A stretch of DNA of 55,560 bases from Bog-756 sp037141235 (GTDB lineage: Bacteria > Actinomycetota > Acidimicrobiia > Acidimicrobiales > RAAP-2): NCBI GenBank assembly GCA_037141235.1, contig JBAXCY010000001.1, positions 1 to 55,560 of the forward strand. The letters run 5' to 3'. The notes under the pieces are model-generated. The model did no database searches and was not told the origin of the DNA. It worked only from the letters and a program-made list of their open reading frames with translations. Shown here piece after piece: positions 43,254 to 52,563 of the stretch. A program made the translations under genes and the position numbers. Position 1 is the stretch's first letter. Every line of letters begins with the position of its first letter.

Positions 43254-45436
43254 TGGCCATGACTCCCACTGACTCGAACGCACAGCCTGTCTCGAACGCA
43301 CAGCCTGACTCGAACGCACAGCCCAGCCCGGCTGCGCGGCTCGGCCCGACTGCACGGCTCGGCCCAGCGCGTCCCGTCACCTCGCTCTTGGTGGCCAACC
43401 GGGGAGAGATCGCGCTCCGCATCATGCGCACGGCACGAGCCATGGGTATCACCACCGTGGCCGTCCACTCTGATGCCGATGCCGATAGCCCGCACGTAGC
43501 CGCGGCTGACCTGGCCGTGCGCCTACCCGGCACGGCCCCAGCCGAGACCTACCTCCGACCCGACCTACTGCTGGCTGCGGCTGCGGCTTGCGGCGCAGAC
43601 GCCGTCCACCCCGGCTATGGCTTCTTGTCCGAGTCCGGTGACTTCGCCCGGGCCGTGGTCGATGCTGGCCTCATCTGGGTCGGCCCGCCGGCAGCGGCCA
43701 TCGATTCCATGGGTTCCAAGATCGGATCAAAGGAGATGATGCGGGCCGCCGGTGTACCCACCCTTCCCTCCATCACCATCGATGGCGACACCCCGCCCGA
43801 CGCAGAGCAGGTGGACGGCCTTGGGTGGCCGCTGCTGGTCAAAGCATCGGCTGGCGGTGGCGGCCGGGGCATGCGCATCGTGGATGGACCCGACGACCTT
43901 GCCGATGCACTCACGGGTGCCCGGCGCGAGGCGTTGTCGGCCTTCGGCGACGGCACGGTCTTCCTCGAGCGCTACGTCACCGCCCCACGGCACATCGAGG
44001 TACAGGTGCTGGCCGACGCGCATGGCGAGGTCGTCGCCCTGTTCGAGCGCGAGTGCAGCATCCAGCGCCGCCATCAGAAGATCATCGAAGAGGCCCCGTC
44101 GCCGGTGGTCGGACCTGCGCTCCGCGCTCGTCTGTCCGAAGCGGCCGTGGCCGCGGCCCGGGCCGTGGGCTACGTCAATGCCGGCACGGTCGAATTCGTC
44201 CTCGATGGCGAAGGTGATCCCTACTTCTTGGAGATGAACACCCGGCTCCAGGTGGAGCACCCGGTGACCGAGGAAGTGACCGGGCTCGACCTGGTCCGCC
44301 TGCAGCTCCTCATCGCCGGGGGATCTCCGCTTCCTGACGAAGTGCACCAGGCCGTGGCCCGGGGTCCGGTGGGCCACGCCATCGAGGTCCGCCTGTACGC
44401 CGAAGACGCAACCGCCGGTTGGCTGCCGTCGACCGGCACACTCGACGAGTTCACCGTCCCCACGGACCGGGCCGGGGTCCGGGTCGACTCCGGTGTGGTG
44501 TCGGGGGGAGTGGTCAGCCCCCACTACGACCCCATGCTGGCCAAGGTCATTGCCCACGCCCCCACTCGAGCCGAAGCAACGGCCACCTTGGCCGCTACGT
44601 TGGCTGAGTCCCGTATCCACGGAGTCACCACCAACCGCGATCTGCTGGTGCGCACCCTGCGCCACGTTGGGTTCGTGTCCGGTGCCACTGACACCGGCTT
44701 CCTTGACCGCCACGGGCTGAGCACCTTGGCCGCATCGCTGGCTGACCACGCCGCCGTGGCACGCCACGCCGTGGCTGCCGCCTTGGCCGGCCAAGCCGAA
44801 CGTCACGCTTCGGCTCGCACCCTCGGTGCCCTGCCGTCAGGTTGGCGCAACAACACAGTGGATGGCCAGGAGGTCACGTTCGACACTGGAACCCGGACGA
44901 TCCATGTCGGGTACCGGATGGGACGACGGGGTCGGGCCTTGGCCGAAGCCGCCGTCGACGGCCAGGTGCTCGATGTGGTTGCCGGTACCGTCAGCCCGAC
45001 CGAGGTAGTACTCACCACCAGCGGCCTCTCCCGTCGCTACCTGGTCCAGCGGGTCGGTGCCGTCACCTATGTCGATGGGCCCGACGGCGCATCCCGGTTG
45101 GTCGAAGAGGACCGTCATCCGATAGCGACCGAGCAGGTCGTCGAGGGATCGTCGCTCGCCCCCATGCCGGGCAGCGTGGTCCGAGTGGCGGTGGTAGCCG
45201 GCGACCATGTCGAGGCTGGGCAGGTACTGGTCGTGCTGGAAGCCATGAAGATGGAGCATGCCGTGCTGGCCGGCACGACGGGCACGGTGGTCGAAGTCGA
45301 TGTGGTCGAGGGCGACCAGGTGGAGACCGGCCGGGTCCTGGCCGTGGTGGAGGCCGACCCCGGTGACGACCCGGCAGGTAGCACGGTCGACGACCCGACA
45401 GACAGCACGGTCGACAGGGACCCTGCGGGATCGTGA
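43253..45436 (+). CDS. Acyl-CoA carboxylase, biotin carboxylase + BCCP (alpha) subunit
   Basis: 727 residues. After a repetitive N-terminal extension of about 42 residues come the biotin carboxylase domain (LLVANRGEIALRIMRTARAM, HPGYGFLSES, ATP-grasp KASAGGGGRGM, FLEMNTRLQVEHPVTE), a linker region and the biotinyl domain at the C-terminus with the lysine of EAMKMEH (about 665). An acidic D/T-rich tail ends it. The start overlaps the beta stop. It carboxylates biotin with bicarbonate and ATP for the beta subunit. The N-terminal extension arises from a tandem repeat and could be an artefact of start choice; no better start with a ribosome site is evident. Confidence 0.93.
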   Translation: MAMTPTDSNAQPVSNAQPDSNAQPSPAARLGPTARLGPARPVTSLLVANRGEIALRIMRTARAMGITTVAVHSDADADSPHVAAADLAVRLPGTAPAETYLRPDLLLAAAAACGADAVHPGYGFLSESGDFARAVVDAGLIWVGPPAAAIDSMGSKIGSKEMMRAAGVPTLPSITIDGDTPPDAEQVDGLGWPLLVKASAGGGGRGMRIVDGPDDLADALTGARREALSAFGDGTVFLERYVTAPRHIEVQVLADAHGEVVALFERECSIQRRHQKIIEEAPSPVVGPALRARLSEAAVAAARAVGYVNAGTVEFVLDGEGDPYFLEMNTRLQVEHPVTEEVTGLDLVRLQLLIAGGSPLPDEVHQAVARGPVGHAIEVRLYAEDATAGWLPSTGTLDEFTVPTDRAGVRVDSGVVSGGVVSPHYDPMLAKVIAHAPTRAEATATLAATLAESRIHGVTTNRDLLVRTLRHVGFVSGATDTGFLDRHGLSTLAASLADHAAVARHAVAAALAGQAERHASARTLGALPSGWRNNTVDGQEVTFDTGTRTIHVGYRMGRRGRALAEAAVDGQVLDVVAGTVSPTEVVLTTSGLSRRYLVQRVGAVTYVDGPDGASRLVEEDRHPIATEQVVEGSSLAPMPGSVVRVAVVAGDHVEAGQVLVVLEAMKMEHAVLAGTTGTVVEVDVVEGDQVETGRVLAVVEADPGDDPAGSTVDDPTDSTVDRDPAGS
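43273..43323. repeat. 18-bp tandem repeat in the alpha-subunit N-terminus
   Basis: Three copies with a period of 18 bases share the core CTCGAACGCACAGCC. They encode SNAQP hexapeptide repeats just after the start codon. A second, imperfect duplication (CGGCTCGGCCC twice) follows. Frame is kept. Confidence 0.9.
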
Positions 45437-47277
45437 CCGAGCCGCTCCGCATCGCCAACTGCTCGGGTTTCTACGGTGACCGGATGGCCGCGGCCAAGGA
45501 GATGGTGGAGGGCGGTCCCATCGACGTACTCACCGGGGACTGGTTGGCCGAGCTGACCATGCTCATCTTGTGGAAGGGCATGCAGCGCGATCCGTCAAGG
45601 GGTTGGGCCCATACCTTTCTCACCCAGATGGAGGAGGTGCTCGGCACCTGTGTAGACAAGGGCATCAAGGTGGTCACCAACGCCGGTGGCCTCAATCCGG
45701 TGGGCCTGGCCGACCAGATGCGACTGCTGGCTGAACGGCTCGGCCTATCGGTCGCGGTGGCCCACGTCGAGGGTGACGACATCCTTTCCCGGCTCGGTGA
45801 CCTGCAGCGGCACGGCCACCCCATGGCCAACATGGACACCGGCGCCCACTTGGACACCTCGACGGGCACCGTGGTGTCGGCCAATGCCTACTTGGGTGCC
45901 TGGCCCATCGTCGAAGCGCTGCACGGCGGTGCCGACGTAGTGATCTGCCCCCGGGTGACCGATGCGTCGCTGGTGGTCGGCCCGGCCGCGTGGCACCACG
46001 GCTGGACCGAGTCCGATTGGGACCCGCTGGCTGGTGCAGTGGTAGCCGGGCACGTCATCGAGTGCGGGCCCCAGGCCACGGGGGGCAACTATGCGTTCTT
46101 CACCGAAGTCCCCGGACTCGAGCATCCCGGGTTCCCCATCGCCGAAGTGGCATCCGACGGTTCGTCGGTGATCACCAAGCATCCCGGATCAGGTGGGCAG
46201 GTATCGGTCGGGACCGTGACCGCGCAGCTCCTCTATGAGATCGGTGGCCACCACTATCCCAACACCGATGTGGTGGCCCGGTTCGAGACCATCGAGGTCC
46301 ACGACGAAGGCAATGACCGGGTTCGGCTGTCCGGCATCAAGGGGCTGCCCGCCCCCCACGACGTCAAGGTCTGCCTCAATCTGCTCGGCGGCTGGCGCAA
46401 CTCCATGACCTTCGTGCTCACCGGCCTCGACATCGAGGCCAAGGCCGACCTGACGGTGCGGTCGCTGTCGGCAGCCCTGGGCGGCACTGGTCAGTTCGAA
46501 GAGTTCCACACCTCCCTCGTCCGCTCCGACAAGTCCGATGCCCCGACCAACGCCGAGGCCACTGCCCTCCTGCGAGTGACGGTGAAGGACGAGGACGAGG
46601 AGCGGGTAGGGCGAAAGTTCTCGGGTGCGGCCACCGAGCTGGCCCTGGCCGGCTACCCCGGGCTCCATCTGACCGCCCCCCCTGGGGCGGGCAGCGCCTA
46701 CGGGGTCTACTGGCCAGCACTCATCCCAGCCGAGTTGGTCGTGCCGACCGTGGTTCACGCCGACAGGACCCGAGTAGAGGTGCCGCACCACACCAATCGA
46801 GCCGCTGAGGGAATGACCGTGGCCGGCCCCGGCCGCGATGCCTCGCTCTCTCCCGGGGTGCCCGAAGCCACCGACCTATCTGTCGGTTCCGACAACCTTC
46901 CGACCCCCACTGGTGTGCTCACAGCCAACGAGCCCACCAGCTTGGTGCCGCTCGGGACCATCATCGGCGCCCGCTCCGGCGACAAGGGCGGCAACGCCAA
47001 CGTCGGCCTGTGGGCCCGTTCCGACGATGCCTACGCATGGCTCGATGCCGAGCTCACTCTCGATCGCTTCCGCACCCTGCTGCCCGAGGCGGACGGCCTG
47101 GCCCTACAACGGCACGCGTTCGCGAAGTTGCGCTCCCTCAACTTCGTCGTCGTCGGACTGTTGGGTGAAGGAGTGGCCTCTTCTACCCGGCCCGATCCTC
47201 AGGCCAAGGGCCTCGGCGAGTATCTCCGAAGCCGCATGGTCGAGATTCCGGACCGACTCATCACTCCATCGCTCTAA
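45433..47277 (+). CDS. AtuA-like protein (DUF1446)
   Basis: 614 residues. The N-terminal two thirds form the DUF1446 domain (RIANCSGFYGDRMAAAKEM, LTGDWLAELTMLIL, TNAGGLNPVGLADQ, CPRVTDASLVVGPAAW, ECGPQATGGNY). A C-terminal AtuA-specific domain has the phrase GARSGDKGGNANVGLWARS. AtuA is essential for citronellol/geraniol use in Pseudomonas, but its reaction is unknown; association with acyl-CoA carboxylases is general. It starts GTG overlapping the alpha-subunit stop (GTGA). Possibly it handles the carboxylated thioester product; this is inference. Confidence 0.9.
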   Translation: MTEPLRIANCSGFYGDRMAAAKEMVEGGPIDVLTGDWLAELTMLILWKGMQRDPSRGWAHTFLTQMEEVLGTCVDKGIKVVTNAGGLNPVGLADQMRLLAERLGLSVAVAHVEGDDILSRLGDLQRHGHPMANMDTGAHLDTSTGTVVSANAYLGAWPIVEALHGGADVVICPRVTDASLVVGPAAWHHGWTESDWDPLAGAVVAGHVIECGPQATGGNYAFFTEVPGLEHPGFPIAEVASDGSSVITKHPGSGGQVSVGTVTAQLLYEIGGHHYPNTDVVARFETIEVHDEGNDRVRLSGIKGLPAPHDVKVCLNLLGGWRNSMTFVLTGLDIEAKADLTVRSLSAALGGTGQFEEFHTSLVRSDKSDAPTNAEATALLRVTVKDEDEERVGRKFSGAATELALAGYPGLHLTAPPGAGSAYGVYWPALIPAELVVPTVVHADRTRVEVPHHTNRAAEGMTVAGPGRDASLSPGVPEATDLSVGSDNLPTPTGVLTANEPTSLVPLGTIIGARSGDKGGNANVGLWARSDDAYAWLDAELTLDRFRTLLPEADGLALQRHAFAKLRSLNFVVVGLLGEGVASSTRPDPQAKGLGEYLRSRMVEIPDRLITPSL

Positions 47278-47334
47278 TCTGACTGCAGCACCACTGTCAT
47301 CGGCCACGAGCCGGCAACGCGCCAGGAGGCATCC

Positions 47335-48498
47335 ATGGACTTCACCGAATCCGACGAGTTACAGATGCTGCGCGAGGCGGTCAGCTCGATCGCCCGCAAG
47401 TTCGGCCACGACTACTACGTCGAGAAGGCCAGGGCCGATGAGCGCACCGACGAGCTGTGGAACGCAATCGCCGAACAAGGCTTCCTCGGAGTCAACGTGC
47501 CCGAGGAGTACGGCGGCGGTGGTGGGGGGATCACCGAGTTGGCTGCGGTGGCCGAAGAGTTGGCCGCGGCTGGCTGTCCGCTGCTGGTCATCGTGGTGTC
47601 GCCGGCCATCTGCGCCACCATCATCGCCAAGTTCGGCACCGACACCCAGAAGCAGCGGTGGCTGCCCCGATTCGCCACCGGCGAGCTCAAGATGGCCTTC
47701 GCCATCACCGAGCCCGATGCCGGATCCAACTCGCACAACCTCGGCCTGACCGCCACCAAGGACGGCGACATCTACCGGTTGAACGGACAGAAGTACTACA
47801 TCTCCGGTGTCGATGAGTGCGAGGCCATCATGGTGGTGACCAAGACCGGAGTCGATCCGGACACCGGCCGGGGACGGCTGTCGCTCTTCGTGGTCGACAC
47901 CGATACACCCGGACTCGACAAGCAGGTGCTGCCGGTGGAGATCACCGCACCCGAGAAGCAGTTCACCCTGTTCTTCGACAACGTCCAGGTCGAGGCCGAC
48001 CGGCTCATCGGCGATGAGGGTGAGGGACTCCGCCAGGTCTTCTACGGCCTCAACCCCGAGCGCATCCTGTCGGCGGCCACGGCCAACGGCATCGGTCGCT
48101 ACGCCCTCGACAAGGCGGCTGAGTACGCGCGGACCCGCGAGGTGTGGGGCACGCCCATCGCCCGTCACCAGGGAATCTCCCATCCGCTGGCCAAGTGCAA
48201 GATCGAAGTGGAGCTGGCCCGGGTGATGACGGACAAGGCCTCCTGGTACTGCGACCACGACGGAGACTCGCCGTTGGCTGGAGAGACGGCCAACATGGCC
48301 AAGTACGCCGCCGCCGAAGCCACCTTGGCCGCCCTCGATCAGTCCATTCAGACTCATGGTGGGAATGGCATGTCGTCCGAGTACGGGATTGCCGACCTGT
48401 GGGGCATGGCCCGGCTGCTCCGGATCGCGCCAGTGAGTCGCGAGATGATCCTGAACTACGTGGCCCAGCACTCACTATCGCTGCCTCGCTCGTACTGA
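47335..48498 (+). CDS. Acyl-CoA dehydrogenase
   Basis: 387 residues, canonical length. AGGAGG lies just upstream of the ATG. Marks are VPEEYGGGGGG, the FAD region FAITEPDAGSNSHNLGL, the RILSAATANGIGRYAL helix, EYARTREVWGTPIARHQG and the catalytic glutamate in THGGNGMSSEYGIADLWG. It introduces the alpha-beta double bond in an acyl-CoA, which in Atu- and leucine-type pathways precedes carboxylation. It ends the beta-alpha-AtuA-ACAD operon. No enoyl-CoA hydratase or lyase for the later steps is present in the window. Confidence 0.95.
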   Translation: MDFTESDELQMLREAVSSIARKFGHDYYVEKARADERTDELWNAIAEQGFLGVNVPEEYGGGGGGITELAAVAEELAAAGCPLLVIVVSPAICATIIAKFGTDTQKQRWLPRFATGELKMAFAITEPDAGSNSHNLGLTATKDGDIYRLNGQKYYISGVDECEAIMVVTKTGVDPDTGRGRLSLFVVDTDTPGLDKQVLPVEITAPEKQFTLFFDNVQVEADRLIGDEGEGLRQVFYGLNPERILSAATANGIGRYALDKAAEYARTREVWGTPIARHQGISHPLAKCKIEVELARVMTDKASWYCDHDGDSPLAGETANMAKYAAAEATLAALDQSIQTHGGNGMSSEYGIADLWGMARLLRIAPVSREMILNYVAQHSLSLPRSY

Positions 48499-48865
48499 TC
48501 GAAGGGCGCTGATCAGGGCTGATCGATTGGCGATATCCGGCACCGTACCGACAGCTACTGAGCCGACAAACCCTCAACCTCTGGTCGAGGTCGATATAGA
48601 ACAGCTAGGTCGGGTGCGCTCCAGCTCCTGGCGGTGGCCGACCGATCCGACCCGTTCCGTCCCAGGACCTCTCTATCGGGGGACATCGGCTGCGGGCTAG
48701 ATCGTCCCCTTTCGTTCCTTTTGGTGGTTGATCAGCCACGCTCAGTGGGCAGGGGAGTTGCAGTTCGGTTCCTCAAGTCTGGGTTGCAGGCAGACGATAG
48801 GACTTTCAGGTGGAATCACGCCTAGAAGCGACCGTTCCCGCCCCGTATTCTGGCGAAAGAGTTCA
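48499..48865 (+). other. Intergenic region upstream of the prepilin operon
   Basis: About 367 bases that must hold the end signals of the acyl-CoA dehydrogenase unit and the promoter of the prepilin operon. A GGGGAC/GTCCCC inverted repeat (about 48677-48711, with a long loop, followed by a T-rich stretch) could be a terminator. No known riboswitch, including the c-di-GMP type often found near pilus genes, could be recognised. Confidence 0.4.
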
Positions 48866-51646
48866 ATGTTCCGACTTCCCGATGCACCTCGCAGTTCGGC
48901 TTCGAGCCGGCAGAGCAGGCTCCATGGAGCCTGGGGGCTCGTGCGCGCCACCGGGGCCGATCGATCGTGCCGCTACCGGGGCGAAGACGGAGTGACCATC
49001 GTCGAGGTGCTGGTGGCCTTCGTCCTCCTCATGATGATGATGCTGCCGGTGGGTGTGCTCTTCACCAGCGTGACGAGCCAAGCGGCCCTGGCCCGTCAGC
49101 ATCAGGCCGCGCTGCAGCTTGCGGACACCTGGGTCGAGGTCCTTTCCGATCCCACATCGAGCCCTCCTGTCTCTGGGGGCGCAGTGATCACCAATGTGCC
49201 TGCACCACCGAAGGCGCCCCCTGGCGTTGCGCCCCCGGTTTCGACGCTGGCCGGCACCGACTTCACCGTCACCGCCAACTACACACTGGCGCTGGTGAAC
49301 AACGTTGGCCAGTCCGACCTCTGCGCCAACGGCGACCCGCCCAGCCCGAGCCATCCCAGTGTGATTCAGCTGCTGGTCACCGTGAGTTGGAACAAGGGTA
49401 AGTACTCACTGTCTGATTCCTCCAACATCAACTACCCCCGTCCCGGCCTGCAGACCGAAGGCTTCTTGGCCATCAATCTGAGCAACGATGGTCAGTTCGA
49501 CAAGTTCGGCAACTCGGCGGTCAGCCGAATCGAAGCCTCACCGGTGACGGTCAGGCAGCTCACTTCCACCACCACGCCTCCCGTCTGGATCTCACCCAAT
49601 CCACTCACGTTCTACCCCGACGCCAACGGGTGCATCTTCGCCCAGGTCCCAGTGGGCACATACGATGTATCGCTGAACCAACCCGCGGCCGGCACGCCGA
49701 GCACCTTCTTGTCGTGGCCCGGGAGCCCTGCCTTCGTGACGCCCTCTGGTGCAACCTCCGATAACCCAGGAGTCCAAACTGTCACCGTGACGGCTTTGAC
49801 CGTCGTCCAGATGCAGCCATTCGACGAGGGCATCACCTCTTCTATTTCGTATGGAGGTGCATCGTCGGTGGACGGTGCCCTGACGTGTCCTGCAGCAGCC
49901 GGTCTGACTTGTCTGGTCACTGGTAACGGTAACTTGTCGGCTCAGGCCGCTTGGGGCAACGGTACGGGTTCGTGGACCTCGGCCAACGTGCCTTCCACCA
50001 CCAATATCAACCAGGTCGCCTGCACTACTGGTTCCTCGGCCACCTGTGTCGCCGTCGGCGACAACGCATCAGGAGCCGTCGCTCGAACTACGTCTACCAA
50101 CCTCTCGTCCACGGTGGCCGACACGCTGCCGAGTGGGGTGACTGACCTCACCCAGGTCACCTGCCCGTCGGCCAACGGCTGCTACGCCATCGGCTCGTCG
50201 ACGAATGGGCCGGTGCTCGTGGCCGCTGCCGTCGGACAGGGATCCCCGGCCGCAGATCGTTGGGTCGTTCTCTCTCTCCCGTCTCCGGCATTCACATCGA
50301 TGAACTCCATCGCCTGCCCTTCCTCCTCTACTTGCGTGATGACTGGACGTACCGGTAGTTCCACCCCTGCCATCATCCGCCTCGATGGCGACCCAGCCGG
50401 GCTGGCCGGAAACGCATCATGGGCACCTACCTACTCTGCCGACGTGCTGCCCACGGGCGCGGCAGGGTCTACCTCAGTCGGCACCGTGTCCTGCCCGACC
50501 AGTACCACTTGCTTGGCCCTGGCCACCGGAGATACCGCCGGTGCTTCCGATCCCACCGTGGTCACGTCCACCCTGAGCGGTTCAGGGGCTGATACCTGGA
50601 CCAACGAATCGACCTTCCCCACTGGGGCCAGTGCCATCACCAAGCTCGACTGCACCGCCAGTACCTGTGTGGCCATCGGAAGCCTGCCCGGTACCCCCAG
50701 CCAACCGGCCGTGTGGACCGGCGATCTCACTACTTCACCACACACCTGGCTCCAGGCTCAGAACGTTCCGACCGGTATTCTCGCCATCACGTCGGCTTCG
50801 TGTGGTGTCCCCGACGCCAGCGATACGGCTGACTGCATCTTCGGGGTCATCACTACCAATGCGTCGACTCCGGGCCAACTGCTCAGCGGAACTCTGTTCG
50901 GCGGAAGCTGGGTGTGGAACCTGGTGACTCCTCAGGTGACGTCATCCGTTCAGTACTACCTCGGTGTCTCGTGTGTGCACGCCTCCGGATCCGCCAATGC
51001 CACCTGCATGGCCGTAGCCGCCACCGGCAACGGTCCCAGCATCGTCACCACCTCCGCAGGCCCCAATGGCGCCTGGACAGCCCAGAGCGCTCCCGGAGGT
51101 AACGGTGTAGCCGTGTCCGGTATCCCCCTGCAGACAGCTCCATCGAGTAACTCCGATTGGACCACGCAAGTGACAGCGGCAGCGGCTAGCAATGGCAACC
51201 TCACCTCGCTCCCGCGCGTGCTCTATCCGGACTCCGGGGGCTACTCACTGTCGGCAGGCGACTGCTCGACCACGGCATCGGCACCGGCAATCGCCTCACT
51301 GGTTGCGATTCCCGGTGACACCGCCACTGCCGTAGTGCCGCTGGGTCTCCTCACCATCCAAGCCGTCGGCTCGAACGGAGTTCCGCTGGATGGAGCCAGC
51401 GTCACACTTGCCTCCACTCAGTGCGCTGGGACCAATACGTTCGCCCTCCCCACTACCGACCCGGCTGGATTCACCAGTGCGTCGGTCCCTTACGGCTCCT
51501 ACACCTACCTGATCAAGGTGGGGGGCACCACCTACCCGGCGAACGGGATCAACCTGACACTCGGCGGCCAGGCCATCACCACGCAGGGGCTGTCGGGCAG
51601 CGCAGTCGCCAACTACCTCCCCGTCGTCACCCAGGTGCACCCATGA
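48866..51646 (+). CDS. Large prepilin-like protein with paired-cysteine repeat region
   Basis: 926 residues from ATG 48866. A 42-residue basic leader is followed by a prepilin signature: GEDG then VTIVEVLVAFVLLMMMMLPV, with cleavage expected after the glycine and glutamate at +5. Typical (pseudo)pilins of the PulI/GspI-PilV class have 120-200 residues. Here residues about 339-717 hold eight imperfect repeats each containing a cysteine pair (such as VTCPSANGCYAIG, IACPSSSTCVMTG), likely beta-strand blades. Residues about 760-926 add an Ig-like or carboxypeptidase-regulatory-type domain. It should sit at a pilus or pseudopilus tip with the repeat region outside the cell. It overlaps the next prepilin gene by ATGA. 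Confidence 0.82.
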   Translation: MFRLPDAPRSSASSRQSRLHGAWGLVRATGADRSCRYRGEDGVTIVEVLVAFVLLMMMMLPVGVLFTSVTSQAALARQHQAALQLADTWVEVLSDPTSSPPVSGGAVITNVPAPPKAPPGVAPPVSTLAGTDFTVTANYTLALVNNVGQSDLCANGDPPSPSHPSVIQLLVTVSWNKGKYSLSDSSNINYPRPGLQTEGFLAINLSNDGQFDKFGNSAVSRIEASPVTVRQLTSTTTPPVWISPNPLTFYPDANGCIFAQVPVGTYDVSLNQPAAGTPSTFLSWPGSPAFVTPSGATSDNPGVQTVTVTALTVVQMQPFDEGITSSISYGGASSVDGALTCPAAAGLTCLVTGNGNLSAQAAWGNGTGSWTSANVPSTTNINQVACTTGSSATCVAVGDNASGAVARTTSTNLSSTVADTLPSGVTDLTQVTCPSANGCYAIGSSTNGPVLVAAAVGQGSPAADRWVVLSLPSPAFTSMNSIACPSSSTCVMTGRTGSSTPAIIRLDGDPAGLAGNASWAPTYSADVLPTGAAGSTSVGTVSCPTSTTCLALATGDTAGASDPTVVTSTLSGSGADTWTNESTFPTGASAITKLDCTASTCVAIGSLPGTPSQPAVWTGDLTTSPHTWLQAQNVPTGILAITSASCGVPDASDTADCIFGVITTNASTPGQLLSGTLFGGSWVWNLVTPQVTSSVQYYLGVSCVHASGSANATCMAVAATGNGPSIVTTSAGPNGAWTAQSAPGGNGVAVSGIPLQTAPSSNSDWTTQVTAAAASNGNLTSLPRVLYPDSGGYSLSAGDCSTTASAPAIASLVAIPGDTATAVVPLGLLTIQAVGSNGVPLDGASVTLASTQCAGTNTFALPTTDPAGFTSASVPYGSYTYLIKVGGTTYPANGINLTLGGQAITTQGLSGSAVANYLPVVTQVHP

Positions 51647-52563
51647 GGCGCTTCACCAACTCCGAGCGGGTCATGGACGACACCGGGATGACTCTCGTCG
51701 AACTGATCGTCGCTTCTACGTTGCTGGTCATCTTGACCACCGTGGTCGCCGTCACCATGGGCGTCTTCAATCAGGTCAGCATCAACGTCAGCGCCTCCTA
51801 CCAGGAGTACAACCAGATCTTGCCAGCGCTCCAACCGCTCGCTTCGCTACTGCGAGCCGAAGTAGAGCCCGCCCCATCAACCACCTATGGGGTGCCTCCA
51901 ACCTCCGCACCGTCTCCCGGATTCGTTTCCGTCGGGAACTTCAGCCTTACCTTCTACGCCAACGTCGGCACTGCATACGGAAACGTTGTGGCAGCTTGCG
52001 TCCGCACCTCTACCACCTGCCCGGCTACCTCGGCGGGCCCGGCCAAGATCGTGGCTCAGGAAATCGACCACACCGGTAGCGCGGTGACATCGACTTCGAA
52101 GTGCACCACGAAGACGGGGGAAACCTGCAGCTTCGTAGTGCGACGGTATCTCCCTAGCACGGTGGACGGTGTGTCCACTTGTCCTGGAGTCGGCAGTGGA
52201 CCACAGTGCACGTACCCCGCCACCTACACCGAGATCGTGAACGTCAGCGGCGTGGTCAACAACCCCATCCCCCCGCTGTCGGTGTCCGACACGCCACTCT
52301 CACCCATCTTCACCTACAACACGTGCGATCCTGTGACCTATGCCGTTACCAGCCTGACCGTGGCAAGCGGACAGTTGACCCCGACCTCGGCAGCCTCGGC
52401 CATCCAACTTGACTCCATCTTGAGCGTGGACGTCAATCTGCGAGTAGCGCTGAAGAGTTCCAGCTCTCAGAACGTCGCAGAAAACCACTTGCTCGCCTAC
52501 CGCTACCCCGCCCCGGTAGTCGGGGCGCCCTATCCGTTCCAATACACGACGTCAGTGGGATGA
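51643..52563 (+). CDS. Prepilin-like protein (PulJ/GspJ-PilW type)
   Basis: 306 residues from ATG 51643. The leader of about 15 residues ends in DDTG and is followed by MTLVELIVASTLLVIL, a canonical type IV prepilin start with glutamate at +5. After the hydrophobic helix comes a globular part with cysteine pairs (RTSTTCPATS, CTTKTGETCSF, STCPGVGSGPQCTY) and a C-terminal LRVALKSSSSQNVAENH segment like that of minor pseudopilins. The middle position among three linked genes fits the I-J-K order of minor pseudopilin operons. It overlaps both neighbours by four bases, implying coupled translation. Confidence 0.85.
   Translation: MRRFTNSERVMDDTGMTLVELIVASTLLVILTTVVAVTMGVFNQVSINVSASYQEYNQILPALQPLASLLRAEVEPAPSTTYGVPPTSAPSPGFVSVGNFSLTFYANVGTAYGNVVAACVRTSTTCPATSAGPAKIVAQEIDHTGSAVTSTSKCTTKTGETCSFVVRRYLPSTVDGVSTCPGVGSGPQCTYPATYTEIVNVSGVVNNPIPPLSVSDTPLSPIFTYNTCDPVTYAVTSLTVASGQLTPTSAASAIQLDSILSVDVNLRVALKSSSSQNVAENHLLAYRYPAPVVGAPYPFQYTTSVG

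Noticed and set aside
41751..43355. 534-codon open frame on the minus strand
   Set aside because: It lies antisense to the carboxylase beta gene, whose frame shows full family motifs. Long antisense frames are expected in GC-rich codon use, and the translation has no domain signs.
43727..44806. 359-codon open frame on the minus strand
   Set aside because: It is antisense to the biotin carboxylase domain and shows no protein-like motifs.
47359..48471. 370-codon open frame on the minus strand
   Set aside because: It is antisense to the clear acyl-CoA dehydrogenase gene and has low-complexity H/G/V-rich composition.
48499..48865. c-di-GMP riboswitch upstream of the prepilin operon
   Set aside because: No matching conserved core could be found; only a loose inverted repeat is visible.
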